From: JAKVKY01 sp964293585
GTDB taxonomy: Bacteria > Bacillota > Negativicutes > Acidaminococcales > Acidaminococcaceae
Assembly: GCA_964293585.1 (NCBI GenBank)
Contig: CAXYYS010000068.1
Location: 1-9,329 of the forward strand
Direction of reading: 5' to 3'
DNA length: 9,329 bases
Shown here: in pieces, positions 7,484 to 9,329 of the stretch
Numbering within the stretch: position 1 is the first letter of the stretch
Layout of the letters: each line of letters begins with the position of its first letter
Position numbers and translations under genes: made by a program
Notes under the pieces: generated by a model
What the model was told of the DNA's origin: nothing
Databases searched by the model: none
Seen by the model: the letters and a program-made list of their open reading frames with translations, nothing else

Positions 7484-7690
7484 TTATTTACTCCTTACCA
7501 CCTTAGCGCTGCAAATTTCCCGAGTATTGTACCCTGTCGCCTCAATCCAGGCATGTTTCTTCAGCAGTTTTGACTTGGCTTCCCATTCGCTGCGGCCTTC
7601 TTCAAATCCCAGGATTTGATAATTATAAACCTCGTCTCCCCTGGGGGTTTCGCAGTGACCTTCGGCCGTGTAAAAAATATACTCATCCAT
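7484..7690 (-). CDS. Small conserved-looking hypothetical protein
   Basis: This 68-aa acidic-start protein begins MDEYIFYTAEGHCETP and contains YNYQILGFEEGRSEWEA (23-39), then KKHAWIEATGY. The pattern YIFYT.EG...Q.LGF.EG..E.EA recalls a widespread family of small uncharacterised bacterial proteins, from memory only. It overlaps the end of the 118-aa gene by 8 bp, and AAAGGA lies 11 nt before its ATG, so the two are probably translated together. No catalytic motif, membrane segment or metal site is visible. Function unknown. Confidence 0.72.
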   Translation of the reverse strand: MDEYIFYTAEGHCETPRGDEVYNYQILGFEEGRSEWEAKSKLLKKHAWIEATGYNTREICSAKVVRSK

Positions 7691-8039
7691 GTGCTGCCGT
7701 TTCCTTTCTTAAGTTCTTCGCCACTTCCTGAAAATAATCTATGCTAGCCAGGTCACGTTGCCAAATTCTTTCCGTAGGATCTTTTTGGACCTGGTCTGCA
7801 GAATACTCCCACAAATCACTCAGGCGGGACACAACTTCTTTCAGTTCCTCCGCCGAAACTTTGGGCGCCGGCAGGTCCGGATTAATCTCGTGCCGCATTA
7901 TTTCCAGGGCAATACTTAAATTTTTTACGTCTTCCGTAAATAGTTCATCCGCATCCGGGAACGACGCCATATATTTTGCCTCCGCCAGTAAATCTTCCAG
8001 GCCGTGGTAACAGGCTAAATCCATTTTCATCGCTAACAT
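7683..8039 (-). CDS. Hypothetical all-helical protein
   Basis: This 118-aa protein is not recognised. It is soluble and appears all-helical and acidic, for example LEDLLAEAKYMASF, ELFTEDVKNLSIALEIM, AEELKEVVSRLSDLW and DYFQEVAKNL. The ATG at 8039 is chosen because GGGAGG lies 7 nt before it; the frame is open to an ATG at 8090 but that one has no good ribosome site. It is the first gene of a two-gene unit with the 68-aa gene and is divergent from hicB. A helical bundle of this size could be a protein-interaction partner for the 68-aa product; this is inference. Confidence 0.72.
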   Translation of the reverse strand: MLAMKMDLACYHGLEDLLAEAKYMASFPDADELFTEDVKNLSIALEIMRHEINPDLPAPKVSAEELKEVVSRLSDLWEYSADQVQKDPTERIWQRDLASIDYFQEVAKNLRKETAAHG

Positions 8040-8046
8040 CTTCCTA

Positions 8047-8052
8047 CCTCCC
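8047..8052 (-). promoter_or_regulatory. Ribosome binding site that fixes the 118-aa gene start
   Basis: GGGAGG on the minus strand is spaced 7 nt from the ATG at 8039. It argues against the longer frame that starts at 8090. Confidence 0.7.
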
Positions 8053-8067
8053 AAATCCTTTGCTCTC

Positions 8068-8076
8068 AGTTTAGCA
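8068..8076 (-). promoter_or_regulatory. Weak candidate promoter for the 118/68-aa gene pair
   Basis: The minus strand reads TGCTAAACT, an extended -10 with four of six consensus matches. The only -35-like element (TTGTCA) is 21 bp upstream, which is too far. It would give a short leader before the ATG at 8039. Confidence 0.3.
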
Positions 8077-8093
8077 TTCCACAAGGACACGGC

Positions 8094-8122
8094 CTGACAA
8101 GCCTTAGCTTTTATGGTATCAT
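8094..8122 (+). promoter_or_regulatory. hicB promoter
   Basis: CTGACA (8094-8099), a spacer of exactly 17 bp, and TATCAT (8117-8122) with a TGG extension (8114-8116) make a convincing sigma-70 type promoter. GTATCA occurs at 8116-8121 and again at 8128-8133, one helical turn apart, over and just after the -10. This could be an operator for the ribbon-helix-helix part of the HicB-like product. Confidence 0.65.
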
Positions 8123-8155
8123 ATTTAGTATCAAAGTTAAGGAGGCGTCTTCACT

Positions 8156-8506
8156 ATGAAAGACTTGAACTACTATCTGGCTCTGGCCTATCCTGTAGAA
8201 ATTACCAAACTTGCGCCCGCCGATGGCGATGGCTTTCTGGCGCGCATCCCTTTGTTAAAAGGTTGTCAGAGTGACGGTGAAACTGCAGATGCAGCGTTTA
8301 AAAATATTGAGGAAGCCAAACGGGAATGGCTGGTAACAACTTTAAAAACCAAGCACAAAATTCCGGAACCACTCGATGAAAGCGCGTACAGCGGCAAATT
8401 TACTTTACGTATTCCCAAGTTCTTACACAAAAAATTAACGGAAGAAGCCATCAAGGAAGACATGAGCCTGAACTCCTACCTGATCAGTTTAATCTCCACC
8501 AGGTAA
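8156..8506 (+). CDS. hicB: HicB-family antitoxin-like protein with ribbon-helix-helix C-terminus
   Basis: This 116-aa protein has the two HicB parts. The N-terminal partial RNase H-like fold shows YPVEI (12-16), DGDGFLARIPLLKGC (23-37) and SDGETADAAFKNIEEAKREW (39-58). The C-terminal segment after IPEP and YSGKF carries LRIPKFLHKKL (84-94) and SLNSYLISLI (104-113), typical of a ribbon-helix-helix DNA-binding domain. HicB binds and blocks the mRNA-cleaving toxin HicA and represses its own promoter. No hicA is visible on either side: upstream are unrelated divergent genes, downstream a terminator and repeats. It may be an orphan antitoxin or a stand-alone regulator. AAGGAGG lies 9 nt before the ATG. 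Confidence 0.9.
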   Translation: MKDLNYYLALAYPVEITKLAPADGDGFLARIPLLKGCQSDGETADAAFKNIEEAKREWLVTTLKTKHKIPEPLDESAYSGKFTLRIPKFLHKKLTEEAIKEDMSLNSYLISLISTR

Positions 8507-8512
8507 AAAGTT

Positions 8513-8547
8513 TGCCGGTCAGTTTTTAAAACTGGTCGGCATTTTTT
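8513..8547 (+). terminator. Rho-independent terminator after hicB
   Basis: A 14-bp stem TGCCGGTCAGTTTT (8513-8526) / AAAACTGGTCGGCA (8528-8541), with two G-U pairs as RNA, is followed by six T (8542-8547). It begins 7 nt after the hicB stop, so hicB is transcribed alone. Confidence 0.9.
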
Positions 8548-8599
8548 AGTTAAGTGTCCACTTTTCGTTTACCACTTCCAGTCAGGCAAAATTCTTATG

Positions 8600-8656
8600 T
8601 CTTCCTACTGTCTAACTGTTACTACGTACAAGGTTTTACCTCAAGAAACTTAGAGG
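8600..8656 (+). repeat. 57-bp exact repeat, copy 1
   Basis: Identical over 57 bp to 9273-9329. It starts TCTTCCTACTG and ends AAACTTAGAGG. Copy 1 continues directly into the 24-bp repeat at 8654-8677. Its end can form a CCTC (8639-8642) / GAGG (8653-8656) stem with a 10-nt loop. Confidence 0.95.
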
Positions 8657-8677
8657 AATAAAAGAGATTTTAAAAAG
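8654..8677 (+). repeat. 24-bp exact repeat, copy 1
   Basis: The segment starting AGGAATAAAAGAG and ending TTTTAAAAAG is identical to 8986-9009. It lies directly 3' of the hairpin-like core in both places. Confidence 0.85.
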
Positions 8678-8705
8678 ACTGAAGTTTTTTGTTCGTGGTT
8701 TTGCT

Positions 8706-8760
8706 TGTTACTACGCTGTTAAGAATTGACTTACAAGATACATTAAGGAATTAATCATAA
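8706..8760 (+). repeat. Diverged third copy of the repeat unit
   Basis: TGTTACTACG (8706-8715) matches 8617-8626 exactly, and CTTACAAGATACATTAAGGA (8730-8749) differs by one base from 8970-8989. The 24-bp tail is not kept. Confidence 0.65.
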
Positions 8761-8792
8761 CTCACCCAGAAAGAAAATATTAAAAGAAAGAG

Positions 8793-8824
8793 TAAGTGTG
8801 AAAGGTAATTTTACCTCTCACTTA
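8793..8824. other. Imperfect hairpin
   Basis: TAAGTG (8793-8798) pairs with CACTTA (8819-8824), and AGGTAA (8803-8808) with TTACCT (8811-8816), separated by a 4x2 internal loop and with a 2-nt inner spacer. T-rich sequence follows only after 9 nt, so it is not a clear terminator. Confidence 0.45.
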
Positions 8825-8985
8825 TATATACGGATTTTTTTGAGAAGTTGCTCATTTTTTTCGTGAATTATTTGTGAACTTAACACATGTTTTTAAAAAT
8901 CATCAGTAATTTTTTGTTTGTGTAATTGTAAACAGCATATTTTTAACTGTTTGTACATCCAAGTTTTTACTTACAAGAAACATTA

Positions 8986-9009
8986 AGGAATAAAAGAGAT
9001 TTTAAAAAG
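8986..9009 (+). repeat. 24-bp exact repeat, copy 2
   Basis: Identical to 8654-8677. The sequence upstream (8945-8985: AACTGTT, then TTTTTAC, TTACAAGAAACATTAAGG) aligns with the 57-bp repeat with scattered changes, so it is a diverged copy of the same unit of about 65 bp. Confidence 0.85.
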
Positions 9010-9272
9010 GCAAATAGAAAGAAAAAAGAAAAAAGAAAGAGAAAGCTAAAAGCAAAACTTTTAAAACCTTAGCAACTTTAACTCTCACCAATAATGACGC
9101 TTTTTTGTGCCGAAATGTGATATTTTTTTTTGCAAGTTTTGCAAAATCATCCTTTAGTTGTAGGGGAATTGGCAATACGGGAGCGCGCTTTTTTTCACTT
9201 CTGAGGCGACCAGTTTGTCCATACGGTTTGTTATGCTTTATCCCAAAGCAGTTAAGGAGTTGATTTTATTGT

Positions 9273-9329
9273 TCTTCCTACTGTCTAACTGTTACTACGT
9301 ACAAGGTTTTACCTCAAGAAACTTAGAGG
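9273..9329 (+). repeat. 57-bp exact repeat, copy 2 at the window edge
   Basis: Identical to 8600-8656. The window ends exactly at the end of the visible match, so the true repeat may be longer. The distance between copies is 673 bp. Confidence 0.95.

Larger units (their letters stand above)
8548..9329. other. AT-rich non-coding stretch with a repeat family
   Basis: No reading frame of gene length with a ribosome site is visible on either strand in these 780 bases. The stretch is rich in A and T runs and contains degenerate repeats (see separate entries), an imperfect hairpin at 8793-8824, and at the right edge an AAGGAG (9254-9259) with no convincing start codon. Nothing suggests tRNA or rRNA. 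Confidence 0.6.

Noticed and set aside
8597..8653. Short ATG frame of 18 codons over the 57-bp repeat
   Set aside because: It has no good ribosome site, and the second repeat copy lacks the ATG.
9178..9197. Terminator at AGCGCGCT followed by seven T
   Set aside because: The palindrome leaves no loop, so a stable hairpin cannot form; no gene lies upstream.
9254..9329. Possible gene start at the right edge (AAGGAG, then TTG at 9269)
   Set aside because: The frame is open to the edge, but if it continues like the copy at 8600-8677 it stops two codons later, giving only a peptide of about 23 residues.
8600..9329. CRISPR array
   Set aside because: Repeats are too few, irregularly spaced and variable in length; no spacer pattern and no cas genes.
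1..9329. Avoidance of GATC
   Set aside because: By a manual count there are about 20 GATC sites, only somewhat below chance expectation, which is too weak to infer the recognition site.

Overview
The window looks like an accessory (defence-island) segment of a low-to-moderate GC Firmicute. Strong AGGAGG-type ribosome binding sites, tight operons, Sau3AI-type restriction genes and a HicB-type antitoxin fit this. A Negativicutes gut species is possible, but that is a guess. By eye, the left third (about 1-3460) is clearly more AT-rich than the block at about 4700-8500, so the parts may have different origins.

Positions 6056 down to 21 (minus strand) hold one tightly packed six-gene run. In order of transcription: a Sau3AI/MutH-type restriction endonuclease (GTG start), a Vsr-type mismatch nicking endonuclease, an HNH nuclease, a MORC/MutL-like GHKL ATPase, a 286-aa protein of unknown function and a 192-aa protein that resembles DUF6339. 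Gaps are 3-24 bp and one junction overlaps by 17 bp. A C5-cytosine DNA methyltransferase (6162-7436, plus strand) is transcribed divergently from a 105-bp intergenic region that seems to carry back-to-back overlapping promoters. A strong hairpin terminator follows the methyltransferase.

The likely joint role is a composite anti-phage system. The methyltransferase protects the host site and the Sau3AI-like enzyme cuts unmodified DNA. Vsr repairs the T:G mismatches left when 5-methylcytosine deaminates. The HNH nuclease and the GHKL ATPase with its two partners look like a second effector layer. MORC-like GHKL ATPases beside restriction-modification genes have been described by comparative genomics (Iyer, Abhiman and Aravind), so the class is known, but I know of no mechanism for this exact set of genes.

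The right side holds a two-gene minus-strand operon of unknown small proteins (8039 down to 7484), then a divergent hicB-like gene (8156-8506) with no hicA in view, a good promoter and a good terminator. From 8548 to 9329 I see no gene. This AT-rich stretch carries a family of degenerate repeats of about 65 bp. One 57-bp segment is exactly duplicated at 8600-8656 and at the very right end of the window (9273-9329). The repeat cores can fold into a short hairpin whose stem differs between copies by compensatory changes.
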